Shown: positions 15,394-24,661 of the stretch, piece by piece
How the letters are laid out: every line of letters starts with the position of its first letter
Numbering within the stretch: position 1 is the stretch's first letter
DNA from: JACVRU01 sp040902725
GTDB lineage: Bacteria > Actinomycetota > Thermoleophilia > Gaiellales > Gaiellaceae
Direction of reading: 5' to 3'
NCBI GenBank assembly: GCA_040902725.1
Contig: JBBDWU010000008.1
Span: 1-47,401, forward strand
Length of the DNA stretch: 47,401 nt
The notes under the pieces: generated by a model
Seen by the model: the letters and a program-made list of their open reading frames with translations, nothing else
Database searches by the model: none
Told to the model about the DNA's origin: nothing
Translations under genes and position numbers: made by a program

Positions 15394-16236
15394 GTGAACG
15401 AGCGGATCGACGTATCCATCGAGGAGAAGCAGCCCGAGCCGCCGCCGGGGAAGCGGCACCCGAACACGTGCCCGCAGTGCCAGTCCCACTACCGGCACGA
15501 CGAGCTCGAGGCGGCGCTCTGGGTCTGCGCGCACTGCGACCACCACTTCCCGATGCACGCGCGCGCCCGCATCGCGCACCTCGCGGACGAGGGCTCGTGG
15601 GTCGAGGAGGCCGCCGACGTGCGCTCCGAGGACCCGCTGGGCTTCTTCGACCTGCGCCCGTACTCCGAGCGGCTGGCGGAGGCGGAGATGAACACCGGGC
15701 TCGGCGAGGCGATCGTCGTCGGCCAGTGCACGATCGGCGGCCGCGCCTGCGAGCTGGCGGTCATGGACTTCAGCTTCATGGGCGGCTCGATGGGCAGCGC
15801 CGTGGGCGAGAAGTTCTCGCGCGCCTGCGACAGCGCGGGCGAGCGCGGCGTCCCGCTCGTCTCGATCTCGGCCTCGGGCGGCGCGCGTATGCAGGAGGGG
15901 ATCCTCGCGCTCATGCAGCTGCCGAAGACCGTCGCCGCGATCGAGGACCTCCGCGACGCCCGCTGCGCGACGATCAGCGTCATGGCGCACCCGACCACGG
16001 GCGGCGTGCTGGCGAGCTTCGCAACCCTGGGGGACGTGCTGCTCGCGGAGCCCGGGGCCCTGATGTCCTTCGCCGGACCGCGGGTCGTGCAGCAAACCAC
16101 GCGCGAGAAGCTTCCCGCCGACTTCGGCATCGCCGAGTCGAACCTCCGCCTCGGCCATGTCGACGCTGTCGTCCCGCGCCCGGAGCTGCCGGCGCTTCTG
16201 TCCCGCCTCCTCGGGTTCTTCGCCAATGGCCGCTGA
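15394..16236 (+). CDS. accD: acetyl-CoA carboxylase carboxyltransferase subunit beta
   Basis: The beta subunit of the carboxyltransferase that makes malonyl-CoA, the substrate of FabD. The 280-residue protein opens with the four-cysteine zinc finger (CPQC at about 26-29 and CAHC at about 46-49) and then a crotonase-fold domain with ISASGGARMQEG. A separate accD/accA arrangement is the E. coli-like type rather than the fused AccD-type beta chains of mycobacteria. GTG 15394 is chosen for the -10 upstream and full zinc finger. It overlaps accA by 11 bp. Confidence 0.96.
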   Translation: MNERIDVSIEEKQPEPPPGKRHPNTCPQCQSHYRHDELEAALWVCAHCDHHFPMHARARIAHLADEGSWVEEAADVRSEDPLGFFDLRPYSERLAEAEMNTGLGEAIVVGQCTIGGRACELAVMDFSFMGGSMGSAVGEKFSRACDSAGERGVPLVSISASGGARMQEGILALMQLPKTVAAIEDLRDARCATISVMAHPTTGGVLASFATLGDVLLAEPGALMSFAGPRVVQQTTREKLPADFGIAESNLRLGHVDAVVPRPELPALLSRLLGFFANGR

Positions 16237-17158
16237 GGCCGAGCTCAAGCTCAGGGAGCGTCTGAGCAAGTTGCGCTCGATGCGGCTGCTCGGCGGGGCC
16301 GGCCTCCAGGGGGAGCTGGAGCGGCTCGAGCGGCAGCTCGAGCGGATGCAGGCCGAGCCGACGGCGGAGGAGATCTGGCGCTCGGTCGAGCTCGCGCGCC
16401 ACCAGGACCGCCCCTACACGCTCGACTACGTCGAGCGGATGTTCGAGGACTTCTTCGAGTTGCACGGCGACCGCGCCCAGGGCGACGACCCCGCGATCGT
16501 GGCCGGCCTGGCCCACTTCGACGGCCGCACGCTCGTCGTCGTCGGCCACCAGAAGGGGCGCGACATCAAGGAGCGGACCGAGCGCAACTTCGGCATGGCC
16601 TACCCCGAGGGCTACCGCAAGTCGATGCGCGCGATGGAGCTCGCCGAGCGGCACCGCTTCCCGGTGCTGACGCTCGTGGACACGCCGGGCGCCTATCCGG
16701 GCGTGGTTGCCGAGGAGCACGGCCAGGGCGGCGCGATCGCCTCCTCGCAGGCCACGATGCTGCGCCTGACGGTGCCGATCGTCGCCTGCGTGATCGGCGA
16801 GGGCGGCTCGGGCGGCGCGATCGCGATCGCCGCGGCCGACCGGGTGCTGATGCAGGAAAACGCGATCTACTCGGTGATCTCGCCGGAGGGCTGCGCGGCA
16901 ATCCTCTGGCGCGACGCCTCCCAGGCCCGCAAGGCGGCCGCTGCGTTCAAGCCCGACGCTCCCCACTGCCTCGAGCTCGGCGTGATCGATGGGATCGTCC
17001 CCGAACCGGAGGGCGGCGCGCACGCGGACCCTGACGAGGCGGCCCGTCTGCTCGCCGAGTCGGTGCGCGAGGCGCTCGAGGAGCTGGAGAGCGTCCCGGG
17101 CGACGATTTGCGCCGCTCGCGGCGCGCGAAGTTCCGCTCGCTCGGCGTTTACGCCTGA
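16226..17158 (+). CDS. accA: acetyl-CoA carboxylase carboxyltransferase subunit alpha
   Basis: The alpha subunit, partner of AccD (310 residues). It has an N-terminal helical region (EAELKLRERLSKLRSM), then the domain with GHQKGRDIKERTERNFG, LVDTPGAYPG and EGGSGGAIA, which binds carboxybiotin and acetyl-CoA. ATG 16226 lies inside the end of accD in another frame, giving an 11-bp overlap. Biotin carboxylase and carrier protein genes are not in this window. Confidence 0.97.
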   Translation: MAAEAELKLRERLSKLRSMRLLGGAGLQGELERLERQLERMQAEPTAEEIWRSVELARHQDRPYTLDYVERMFEDFFELHGDRAQGDDPAIVAGLAHFDGRTLVVVGHQKGRDIKERTERNFGMAYPEGYRKSMRAMELAERHRFPVLTLVDTPGAYPGVVAEEHGQGGAIASSQATMLRLTVPIVACVIGEGGSGGAIAIAAADRVLMQENAIYSVISPEGCAAILWRDASQARKAAAAFKPDAPHCLELGVIDGIVPEPEGGAHADPDEAARLLAESVREALEELESVPGDDLRRSRRAKFRSLGVYA

Positions 17159-17210
17159 CGCGCAGCATCGCTACGGCGCAAAAGGCGTATTCGTAGTCTT
17201 CGAAGGGCCG

Positions 17211-17228
17211 CTATCCACAGTCTCCACA
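17211..17228 (+). promoter_or_regulatory. tandem DnaA-box-like nonamers
   Basis: CTATCCACA (17211-17219) matches the DnaA box TTATCCACA at 8 of 9 positions and is followed at once by GTCTCCACA (17220-17228), the same orientation. A third TCTCCACA occurs at 17394-17401. Lying in a 263-bp gap between accA and ligD, they could bind DnaA or be chance. A known origin gene cluster is not visible here. Confidence 0.35.
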
Positions 17229-17275
17229 GAGTTTTCCCCTGCTTGTAACGGGAGTTTTACGCTCTGGTGAATGGC

Positions 17276-17300
17276 CCGAGGCCGGCACCGCCGGCCTCGG
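17276..17300. terminator. 11-bp perfect hairpin in the accA-ligD gap
   Basis: CCGAGGCCGGC (17276-17286) pairs perfectly with 17290-17300 around an ACC loop, the strongest stem in the window. A second hairpin follows. It lies about 118 bases after the accA stop, which is far for a simple terminator, and no T-tract follows; it may belong to the REP-like hairpin class. Confidence 0.5.
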
Positions 17301-17315
17301 ACACGACCCCCATAG

Positions 17316-17333
17316 GCGGAGAAGCATCTCCGC
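17316..17333. repeat. 7-bp hairpin upstream of ligD
   Basis: GCGGAGA (17316-17322) and TCTCCGC (17327-17333) flank AGCA. Further on, GAGATGT (17362-17368) and ACATCTC (17389-17395) form another inverted repeat that reuses the GAGATG core, ending about 26 bases before the ligD start. Confidence 0.4.
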
Positions 17334-17421
17334 GCAGGCTCATCGCCCGCTGTCGTCCCTGGAGATGTCCACCGCCTGACCGCCCAAAACATCTCTCCAC
17401 AGCGTCGGGCAGAGTAATGGC

Positions 17422-19758
17422 GTGGCGAAGGAGCTCGAGACCTACCGGCGCAAACGGGATCCAAAGGTCACGCCCGAGCCGATGGGCGGCCGCAGACGCA
17501 AGCGTAAGGACCCGATCTTCGTCGTTCAGCGCCACGCGGCCCGCAGCCTGCACTACGACTTCCGGCTCGAGCGCGACGGCGCGCTCGCGAGCTGGGCGGT
17601 GCCCAAGGGCGTGCCGCTCGAGCCCGGCAAGCAGCACCTCGCCGTCCATGTCGAGGACCACCCGCTCGACTACGCGACCTTCGAGGGCGAGATCCCGAAG
17701 GGCCAGTACGGCGCCGGCACGGTCGAGATCTGGGACCACGGCACCTACGAGCTGCTCGAGGAGAAGGAGGACGGCGGGATGACCGTCCGGCTCCACGGCG
17801 AGCGGCTGGACGGAGTGTGGGCGCTCGTCCCGGCGCACCTCTCCGGCGACGAGAAGAACTGGCTCCTGCTCCGCAAGCGCGAGGCCGCCGCGCCCGCCGC
17901 CGGGCAGCACGAGTACCGCCCCATGCTCGCCACCCTCGGCGATCACAAGCGGATGCCGAAGGACGGCTGGCTGTTCGAGATCAAGTGGGACGGTTACCGG
18001 ATCGTCAGCCGGGTCGCCGGCGGCGAGGCCGAGCTGCGCTCGCGCAAGGGCGAGGACTACACGCAGCGGTTCGCCGGCGTCGCCGGGGCGCTCCCGAACG
18101 CGCTGCGGACCCCCGAGTGCGTGCTCGACGGCGAGGTCTGCGCGCTCGACGAGGAAGGTCGCCCCAGCTTCTCGGCGATGCAGCAGGGGAAGGCCGGCAC
18201 GCCGATCGTCTACTACGTCTTCGACCTGCTCGAGGCCGACGGCGAGGCGCTGATCGAGCTCCCGTACGTCGAGCGGCGGCGCCGGCTCGAGGAGCTGCTG
18301 ATCGCCAATCCGACGGTGCGCCTCTCGGAGGCCTTCGAGGACGGGGAGGCGCTTGCCGCCGCCGTGCAGGAACAGAACCTGGAGGGGGTGATGGCCAAGC
18401 GCGCCGAGTCGCGGTACCGCCCGGGCGAGCGGACCCGCGACTGGCTGAAGCTGAAGCCGGGGCGGCAGCGGCAGGAGTTCGTCGTCGCCGGCTACACGAA
18501 GGGCCAGGGGCGCCGGGCGGGCAGCTTCGGGGCGCTCGTGCTCGCCGTGCGCGAGGGCGGCGAGCTCGTCTACGCCGGCAACGTCGGCACCGGCTTCGGC
18601 GAGGACGAGATCCAGCACCTGCTCGCCAAGCTGCGCCCGCTCGAGCGCGCCGACTCTCCGCTCGCGGTCGTCCCGAAGATGCCGCGCGTCCGCACGAGCG
18701 ACGTCGTCTGGGTCGAGCCGCGGCTCGTCGCCGAGGTCGAGTTCACGGAGTGGACGCACGACAAGCGGCTCCGCGCGCCCTCCTACCTCGGCCTGCGGGA
18801 GGACAAGGCGCCCGAGGAGGTGCGGCGGGAGCAGCCCGAGCCGCTCGCCGACGAGCTCCGCAAGGGCTCGCGCAGGCTGAAGCTCTCCAACCTGGACAAG
18901 GTCTTCTGGCCCGAGGAAGGGATCACCAAGGGCGACGTACTGGCGTATTACCGAGCCGTCGCGCCCGTCGTCGTCCCGCACCTCCGCGACCGCCCCTTCA
19001 CGCTGAAGCGCTACCCGAACGGGATCGACGAGGACTTCTTCTTCCAGAAGGATGCGCCGAAGGGCATGCCCGAGTGGATCCCGCGCGTGCCCGTTCAGGC
19101 CACTACGCGCGAGCGCCCGCCCCGCAAGCGCACGATCCACGCGCCGCTCGTCAACGACGAGCTGGCGTTGCTCTGGATGGTGAACATGGGCTGCATCGAC
19201 CTGAACGCGTGGTACTCGCGGGTCGACAAGCCCGACCGGCCCGACTTCGTCCTCTTCGACCTCGACCCGTCGCCGGACGTCGGCTTTCCCGAGGTCGTCC
19301 AGACGGCGCTGCTCGTCCGCGAAGCTCTGGACGCGTTCGGGCTGGAGGGGTTCCCGAAGACGAGCGGCTCCGAGGGGATCCACGTGCTCGTCCCGGTCGA
19401 ACGGCGGCACACGTACACGGACACGCGCGGCTTCTGCGAGATCGTGGCGCGCGCGCTCGTGCGCACCCATCGCGGGCTGGTCACCACCGAGTGGACGAAG
19501 GCGAAGCGGCGCGGAGTCCTGATCGACTGCAACCAGAACGGCGAGGGGAAGACGATCGCCTCGGTCTACTCGGTGCGGCCACGACCGGGCGCGCCCGTCT
19601 CGACCCCGCTGCGCTGGGACGAGGTGAACGAGTCGCTCGACCCGCTCGCGTTCACGATGGAGGCAGTGCGGGCGCGGATCGAGCAGCACGGCGACCTCTT
19701 CGAGCCCGTGCTGGCGACGAAGCAGCGGCTGGACAAGGCGCTCAGGGCTTTGCGCTGA
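17422..19758 (+). CDS. ligD: multifunctional DNA ligase D (phosphoesterase-ligase-polymerase)
   Basis: LigD repairs double-strand breaks by non-homologous end joining. Three domains in 778 residues run in the order 3'-phosphoesterase (about 30-155; His38, His44 and Asp46 in RHAARSLHYDF), ATP-dependent ligase (about 165-470; Lys188 in EIKWDGYR is the adenylated lysine) and primase-like polymerase (about 490-778; metal pair in LFDLDPSP). This order matches Pseudomonas LigD, whereas mycobacterial LigD is polymerase first. Its usual partner Ku is not in the window. GTG 17422 starts the conserved region; the ATG at 17417 is out of frame. CAGAGT six bases upstream may be its -10. It overlaps the convergent GNAT gene by 17 bp. 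Confidence 0.96.
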   Translation: MAKELETYRRKRDPKVTPEPMGGRRRKRKDPIFVVQRHAARSLHYDFRLERDGALASWAVPKGVPLEPGKQHLAVHVEDHPLDYATFEGEIPKGQYGAGTVEIWDHGTYELLEEKEDGGMTVRLHGERLDGVWALVPAHLSGDEKNWLLLRKREAAAPAAGQHEYRPMLATLGDHKRMPKDGWLFEIKWDGYRIVSRVAGGEAELRSRKGEDYTQRFAGVAGALPNALRTPECVLDGEVCALDEEGRPSFSAMQQGKAGTPIVYYVFDLLEADGEALIELPYVERRRRLEELLIANPTVRLSEAFEDGEALAAAVQEQNLEGVMAKRAESRYRPGERTRDWLKLKPGRQRQEFVVAGYTKGQGRRAGSFGALVLAVREGGELVYAGNVGTGFGEDEIQHLLAKLRPLERADSPLAVVPKMPRVRTSDVVWVEPRLVAEVEFTEWTHDKRLRAPSYLGLREDKAPEEVRREQPEPLADELRKGSRRLKLSNLDKVFWPEEGITKGDVLAYYRAVAPVVVPHLRDRPFTLKRYPNGIDEDFFFQKDAPKGMPEWIPRVPVQATTRERPPRKRTIHAPLVNDELALLWMVNMGCIDLNAWYSRVDKPDRPDFVLFDLDPSPDVGFPEVVQTALLVREALDAFGLEGFPKTSGSEGIHVLVPVERRHTYTDTRGFCEIVARALVRTHRGLVTTEWTKAKRRGVLIDCNQNGEGKTIASVYSVRPRPGAPVSTPLRWDEVNESLDPLAFTMEAVRARIEQHGDLFEPVLATKQRLDKALRALR

Positions 19759-20428
19759 CCTTCGAGTAGCGGCCGACATCCTCGAACCCGAGGCGCGCGT
19801 ACCACACGCGAGGCCAGTCGCCGGCGTCGGCGACGAGGAAGCAGAACTGGGGCGCCGCGGCGAGCGCGGTGAGGACGACGCCGGTCGCGTAGCCCTGCCC
19901 GCGATGCTCCAGGATTGTGGCGACGTCCTCGATCTGCGCTTCGTCGCCGTCGGCGTAGAGGTCGGCCCAGGCGACGATCTGGCCGCCGGCCCGGGCGACG
20001 AAGTGGGTGACGGAGATCCGCGTGGCGAGCTCGGCCCGCGCGGCGATGAGCTGGTCGGCCACATCGGAGTTCCCCCACGGCTGGCCCAGGACGCCCTCGC
20101 GGCGCAGCGGAGCCACATCCTCGAGGGCGGCCTGCTCTGCGGGCCGAGCAGGGGGAAGCCGCTCGCCCCGGTGGACCATGACGACGAAGTCCTGGCCCGT
20201 CTCCTCGAGATCGCCGGGGACGACGGCGATCGGCAGCCGCAGCCGCACGAGCTCGCCGCGGATCTCTTCGGCGCTCGCCGCCCGCTCGACGAAGAGGTAG
20301 TTCGAGTCGTGACGCAGCGCGAAGCGCTCGTCCCTGACCGCCGTCCCCAGCGGCGAGGCCTCCTCGCGCAGCCCACGCAGCTCGCCGCGGCGCATGAACG
20401 CCCACGCCCGCGCCGCTTCGCCCTTCAC
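19742..20428 (-). CDS. GNAT-family N-acetyltransferase
   Basis: A 228-residue protein whose C-terminal half is a GNAT domain. It shows the acetyl-CoA motif ILEHRGQGYATGVVLTAL, preceded by strands with QIEDVATI, and ends with WYARLGFEDVGRYSKVS. The N-terminal 110 residues resemble the accessory region found in such proteins but are not diagnostic. The start is GTG 20428, which overlaps the NDH-2 stop as GTGA and closes the four-gene helicase operon. Substrate unknown. Confidence 0.85.
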   Translation of the reverse strand: MKGEAARAWAFMRRGELRGLREEASPLGTAVRDERFALRHDSNYLFVERAASAEEIRGELVRLRLPIAVVPGDLEETGQDFVVMVHRGERLPPARPAEQAALEDVAPLRREGVLGQPWGNSDVADQLIAARAELATRISVTHFVARAGGQIVAWADLYADGDEAQIEDVATILEHRGQGYATGVVLTALAAAPQFCFLVADAGDWPRVWYARLGFEDVGRYSKVSAKP

Positions 20429-21648
20429 CCGAGCTTCCGCGGATGGCCGAGCGTGCCCAGCTCGACGATGTCGCGCCGGAAGAGGAGCGAGATCGTCCAG
20501 TCCGTGACGACCCGCAGCTTCCGGGAGAGCAGCGGCAGCTGGTAGAGGTGGTACGTCCGCGTCAGGAACCAGCCGGGGAAACCGCGGAAGCGCAGCCCCA
20601 TGACGTCGGCGACGCCCTTGTAGCGCCCGAGCGTCGCCACCTGGCCCAGCATCCGGTAGCGGTAGGGCTTCGGCCGGCCGGCCAGGTTGCGCGCGAGGCG
20701 GCGGGCCTGCCTGAGCGCGTGCTGGGACGTCGGCGGGTCGACCGCGCCTGGAGTGGCGGCGTTGGGCACGCCGGCGCAGTCGCCGAGGGCCCAGACGTTC
20801 GCGCGGCCCTCGACGCGCAGCGTCTCGTCCACCCGCACCCGGCCGCGCTCGTCGAGCGGCAGCCCCAGCTCGGCGAGCAGCGGATTCGCCCGCACGCCCG
20901 CGGTCCAGACGAGCGTGTGGGTGGGGATCCGCTCGCCGCCCGAGAGCGTGACGGCTCCCGCCTCCGCAGACTCGAGCGTCGTGGACACTCGCAGCTCGAC
21001 GCCGCGGCCGGCGAGCTCGCGCGCCGCGTAGTCGCCCAGCCGAGCCGGGATCTCGGGGAGGATCTTGGGGGCCGCGTCGACGAGCACCCAGCGCCGCGGG
21101 ACGTCCCGGAGCCGCGGGTAGTAGCGGAGCGCGTCGCGGACGAGGTCGGACAGCTCGGCGAGCGCCTCCACGCCCGCATAGCCGGCGCCGACGAAGACGA
21201 ACGTCAGGTGAGCCGGGTCGGGGTGCGCGGCCGCCGCCTCGAGCTCGCGCAGCACGTGGTTGCGGAGGTGGATCGCGTCCGCGAGGTCCTTGAAGCCGAG
21301 GCCGTGCTCGGCAAGGCCGGGAATCGGCAGCGTGCGCACGACGGAGCCGAGCGCGACGACGACGTGCTCGTACGCGAGCTCCAGCTGCTCTCCCTCGACA
21401 CCCTCGACGACGACTGCCTTCCGCTCTTCGTCGAGCGCGGTCACGCGGCCGACCACGAGCTCGGCGTGCGGGCACATCACGCGCAGCGGCACGACGACAT
21501 GGCGCGGCTCGAGTGTTCCCGAGGCGGCCTCGGGGAGCAGCGGGGTGAACAGCATGAAGTTCTCGGGACTGACGATCGTGCAGCCCCGGCGGCCGAGCAG
21601 CCGCGCCACGTAGCTGCCCGCGAAGCCGCCTCCGAGCACGAGGATCAT
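20425..21648 (-). CDS. ndh: type II NADH dehydrogenase (NDH-2)
   Basis: A 407-residue FAD-dependent pyridine nucleotide-disulfide oxidoreductase that passes electrons from NADH to quinone without pumping protons. The FAD fold is at the N-terminus (LGGGFAGSYVARLLGRRG), the NADH fold in the middle (VFVGAGYAGVEALAELSDL), and the second FAD contact is ALGDCAGVPN. The C-terminal region (YRMLGQVATLGRYKGVADV and FLTRTYHLYQLPLL) matches the membrane-anchoring part of NDH-2. ATG 21648 overlaps the amidinotransferase stop (ATGA). Confidence 0.92.
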   Translation of the reverse strand: MILVLGGGFAGSYVARLLGRRGCTIVSPENFMLFTPLLPEAASGTLEPRHVVVPLRVMCPHAELVVGRVTALDEERKAVVVEGVEGEQLELAYEHVVVALGSVVRTLPIPGLAEHGLGFKDLADAIHLRNHVLRELEAAAAHPDPAHLTFVFVGAGYAGVEALAELSDLVRDALRYYPRLRDVPRRWVLVDAAPKILPEIPARLGDYAARELAGRGVELRVSTTLESAEAGAVTLSGGERIPTHTLVWTAGVRANPLLAELGLPLDERGRVRVDETLRVEGRANVWALGDCAGVPNAATPGAVDPPTSQHALRQARRLARNLAGRPKPYRYRMLGQVATLGRYKGVADVMGLRFRGFPGWFLTRTYHLYQLPLLSRKLRVVTDWTISLLFRRDIVELGTLGHPRKLG

Positions 21649-22478
21649 CCAGCGCGCACCAGCGGACGGGTGAGGCACGTCGGGCCGCCGTCGCCCTTGA
21701 GCCCGAGCTCGGCGGCCGGGTAGACGGCCACTTCGACGCCCGCCGCCTCGAGCCGCCGCCGCGTCTCCGGGTTGCCGTCCGCGGCCAGCACGCGGCGCGG
21801 GCCGAGCGCGAGCACGTTGCACGCGAGCGTCTCGAACTCCTCGGCGGCCGCCTCGACGAACGACACGCCACGCGCGCGCAGCAGCTGGACGAGCCGCGCC
21901 GGCATGAGCGGCAGGTGGACGAGCGCAAGGTCGACGTCGAGCGGGCTGAGGACGGACATCAGGTGCAGCACCTCGCCCGGCCCGCGGTGGTGAGCGAGGT
22001 CGAAGGGAAGCACGTCGACGTTCGGGAACCCCTCCGCGAGCGCTGCCGCGCCCGCCTCGTTCGTCCGGTAGCCGAGCCCGACGGCGAGCGTGTGCTCGTC
22101 GAGCCAGACGGTGTCGCCGCCCTCGGCGAAGGCAGGCGCCTGGAGGCGGCCGAGGATCGTCATGCCGGCCCGCTCGAGCTCCGCGCGGAGCGCCTCGGGC
22201 TCGGCCTGGCGCGCTGCCTTGCCCGGGCGCAGCAGCACCGCGCCCTGCTCGTGGATCACAGCAGGGTCGTACACATACACGGCATCCGGATTGCCGGCGA
22301 GCGGCTCCGCGACGACGACCTCCGCGCCGGCGTCCGCGAGGGCCGCCCGCAGCGCTTCGTGCTCGGCCTCGACACGCGCTGCGTCCGGCTCGGCCCGCCA
22401 GCCGAACTCCCGCCAGCGCTCGAGCCCGCCGGGCCGGCGGACGAGCACGCGCCGGAGCGCCGCGGTCATCGGCTTCAC
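21645..22478 (-). CDS. amidinotransferase-fold hydrolase (DDAH / arginine deiminase family)
   Basis: A 277-residue guanidine-modifying enzyme. It has the acidic substrate motif FAEGGDTVW, His172 in EVLHLMSV and the nucleophilic Cys268 in GGPTCLTRPL, the C-terminal cysteine of DDAH and arginine deiminase enzymes. Likely substrates are arginine, methylarginines or a related guanidine, releasing citrulline or ornithine derivatives; the sequence does not decide. The start is GTG 22478 (overlap GTGA with the helicase); ATG 22469, three codons later, is possible. It shares an operon with a repair helicase, NDH-2 and a GNAT enzyme, a combination without an obvious pathway. Confidence 0.86.
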   Translation of the reverse strand: MKPMTAALRRVLVRRPGGLERWREFGWRAEPDAARVEAEHEALRAALADAGAEVVVAEPLAGNPDAVYVYDPAVIHEQGAVLLRPGKAARQAEPEALRAELERAGMTILGRLQAPAFAEGGDTVWLDEHTLAVGLGYRTNEAGAAALAEGFPNVDVLPFDLAHHRGPGEVLHLMSVLSPLDVDLALVHLPLMPARLVQLLRARGVSFVEAAAEEFETLACNVLALGPRRVLAADGNPETRRRLEAAGVEVAVYPAAELGLKGDGGPTCLTRPLVRAG

Positions 22479-24661
22479 GCGATCATCCTCCGCAGGAGGG
22501 TCAGCGCGCCGCCCTTGTCCAGCAGCTCGTTGAGGTTGCCGCACTTGGGGGACTGGACGCAGGAGGGGCAGCCGCTTTCGCAGGGACAGCCGGTCAGGAG
22601 CCGCTCCGTGTCCTCGACCCAGCCCTCGAAGACCTCGAAGCCGCGCTCCGCGATGCCGACGCCGCCGGGGTGTCCGTCGTAGACGAACACGGTCGGACGG
22701 CCGGTCTGGAAGTGGAGGTTGGTCGAGAGCCCGCCGATGTCCCAGCGGTCGCACATGGCCCAGAGCGGCAGCAGCGCGATCATCGAGTGCTCGGCCGCGT
22801 GCAGGCTCGCGAGCAGCTTTGGCATGGCCTCAAGGCCTTCGAGCTGCGCCGGCTCCGGCAGGTACCAGACCGCCTCGGTCTCGAACGTCGTCTCGGGCAT
22901 CGCGAGCGGGACGAGCTCGAGCGTCGCCTGGTCGCGGATCGACTTCTTCTGGTAGGCGACGACCTGCTCGGTGACCGACACGCGGCCGAACGCGAGCTCG
23001 AGGCCCAGCCGCCGCTCGGTGCGGTACGGCTCCTCGATCGCGGTCGTCGTCTCCTTCTTCACCTGCGTGTAGAAGTCGCTCTCGAACGGCGTCACGAGCG
23101 CGAGGCGCGCGTCGTGCTGGAGCGCGCGCACGAGGTAGCGCTCCCCCATGTGCAGGTACACCGCGCCCTCGTGGACGGTGGAGTAGGCGCGCTCGCGCTC
23201 GACCAGGCCGAGTGTCTCGCCCGTCGTCCCGTCCACGACCGCGAAGGAGTCCATGCTCGCCGAGCGGAGCGGGATGCGGCCCGCGGGATAGTCGCGGCCG
23301 GCCCAGACGTAGCCCTTCGGCGTGCTGGTCAGCTCGGGGAGGACAGCCGCGCGCTCGAGCGCCTCGTCGCCGAGGGTGGCGCGGTCGGCGTCGTCGAGCG
23401 GGGCCTCGTAGGCGGCGGCGAGCACGTGGCCGTCGAGCACGCGCGGGTTCGCATGGTCGGAGCGGGCGGCCTCGACCGTGCGCGAGAGCAGCATCTCCGG
23501 CTCGCGCATGAAGTACTGGTCGAGCGCGTCTTCGGAGGCGATCAGGGCGGCGAGACCGTGGCCGCGGCGGCCAGCCCGGCCCCACTGCTGGCGCATGCTG
23601 GCGACGGTGCCGGGGAAGCCGACGGAGATCGCGGCGTCGAGGAGCCCGATGTCGATCCCGAGCTCGAGCGCGTCGGTGGCTGCGACGCCGAGCAGCTCTC
23701 CGGCGACGAGCCGCCGCTCGATCTCCCGCCGCTGCGCGGGCGTGTAGCCGGCGCGGTAGGGCGCGAGCCGCTTGGCGGTCTCCGAGTCCACGCGCTCGGA
23801 GGTGAAGCGGTGGATCAGCTCCGCCGCCTTGCGGCTCTTGGCGAAGCAGATCGTCCGCTGGCCGCGCTTGACGAGGTCGGCCATCAGGCGCGCCGCCTCC
23901 GCGAGCGCGCTGGCGCGGAGCCCGAGCTCCGGGTCGAGCAGCGGCGGGTTCCAGAGCAGGATCGTCCGCTCCGCGCGCGGGGCCGCGTCGTCCCGGATGA
24001 CCGTCGCGTCCACTCCGGCGAGCGCCGTCGCGAGCTCGGCCGGGTTGGCGATCGTCGCCGAGGCGAACAGGAACTGCGGCTCCGCGCCGTAGACCTTGGC
24101 GAGCCGGCGCAGCCGCCGCAGGACATTGCCGACGTGCGAGCCGAAGACGCCGCGGTAGACGTGCGCCTCGTCCACGATCACGTACCGGAGGTTGTGCAGC
24201 ACGTCGCCCCAGCGGTCGTGGTGAGGGAGGACGCCGACGTGGAGCATGTCGGGGTTCGTGAGGACGACGTTCGCCCAGCGGCGGATCTGCCAGCGCCGCT
24301 CGCTCGGCGTGTCGCCGTCATAGATCTCCGGCTTGAGCCGGGGGAGCCGGAAGGCCGCGAGCGCGCGCAGCTGGTCCTGGGCCAGCGCCTTGGTCGGGTA
24401 GAGGTAGAGCGCGCGCAGCTTCGGCTCGGCGGCGAGCGCGTCGAGGACGGGGAGGTTGAACGCAAGCGTCTTGCCGCTGGCCGTGCCGGTGGTGATGACG
24501 ACGTGCTCGCCGCGGGCGGCCGCCTCCCACGCCTCGGCCTGGTGCTCGTAGAGCGAGTCGAGGCCCTGCCGATCCAGGGCGGCGCGCACGTTCGGGTGCA
24601 GCTCGGCGGGGATGGGGACGGTGCGCGCCGCCCGCGCCGGCTCGGTGCCGACGTACGCCAC
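22475..24661 (-). CDS. DEAD/DEAH-box helicase with DUF1998 zinc module (MrfA/Hrq1-like)
   Basis: A superfamily 2 helicase of about 728 residues. The N-terminal half has Walker A TTGTASGKT, VDEAHVYRG and SATIANP; the second RecA domain has LGIDIGLLDAAISVG and QQWGRAGRRG. The C-terminal DUF1998 region contains GGVGIAERGFEVFEGWV and the zinc cluster CPCESGCPSCVQSPKC. This architecture is that of B. subtilis MrfA and yeast Hrq1, linked to repair of mitomycin-type DNA damage. GTG 24661 is the first canonical start. Alignable sequence (ATWDELLTGEEV) begins further upstream, where CTG 24709 lies seven bases after a TAGCGT -10, so the true protein may be 16 residues longer. Confidence 0.93.
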   Translation of the reverse strand: MAYVGTEPARAARTVPIPAELHPNVRAALDRQGLDSLYEHQAEAWEAAARGEHVVITTGTASGKTLAFNLPVLDALAAEPKLRALYLYPTKALAQDQLRALAAFRLPRLKPEIYDGDTPSERRWQIRRWANVVLTNPDMLHVGVLPHHDRWGDVLHNLRYVIVDEAHVYRGVFGSHVGNVLRRLRRLAKVYGAEPQFLFASATIANPAELATALAGVDATVIRDDAAPRAERTILLWNPPLLDPELGLRASALAEAARLMADLVKRGQRTICFAKSRKAAELIHRFTSERVDSETAKRLAPYRAGYTPAQRREIERRLVAGELLGVAATDALELGIDIGLLDAAISVGFPGTVASMRQQWGRAGRRGHGLAALIASEDALDQYFMREPEMLLSRTVEAARSDHANPRVLDGHVLAAAYEAPLDDADRATLGDEALERAAVLPELTSTPKGYVWAGRDYPAGRIPLRSASMDSFAVVDGTTGETLGLVERERAYSTVHEGAVYLHMGERYLVRALQHDARLALVTPFESDFYTQVKKETTTAIEEPYRTERRLGLELAFGRVSVTEQVVAYQKKSIRDQATLELVPLAMPETTFETEAVWYLPEPAQLEGLEAMPKLLASLHAAEHSMIALLPLWAMCDRWDIGGLSTNLHFQTGRPTVFVYDGHPGGVGIAERGFEVFEGWVEDTERLLTGCPCESGCPSCVQSPKCGNLNELLDKGGALTLLRRMIA

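Noticed and set aside
17417..17419. ATG just before ligD as its start
   Set aside because: Out of frame with ligD; GTG 17422 is in frame.
17267..20376. Long frames opposite and beside ligD
   Set aside because: They overlap ligD entirely and show only biased Arg/Leu/Val sequence.
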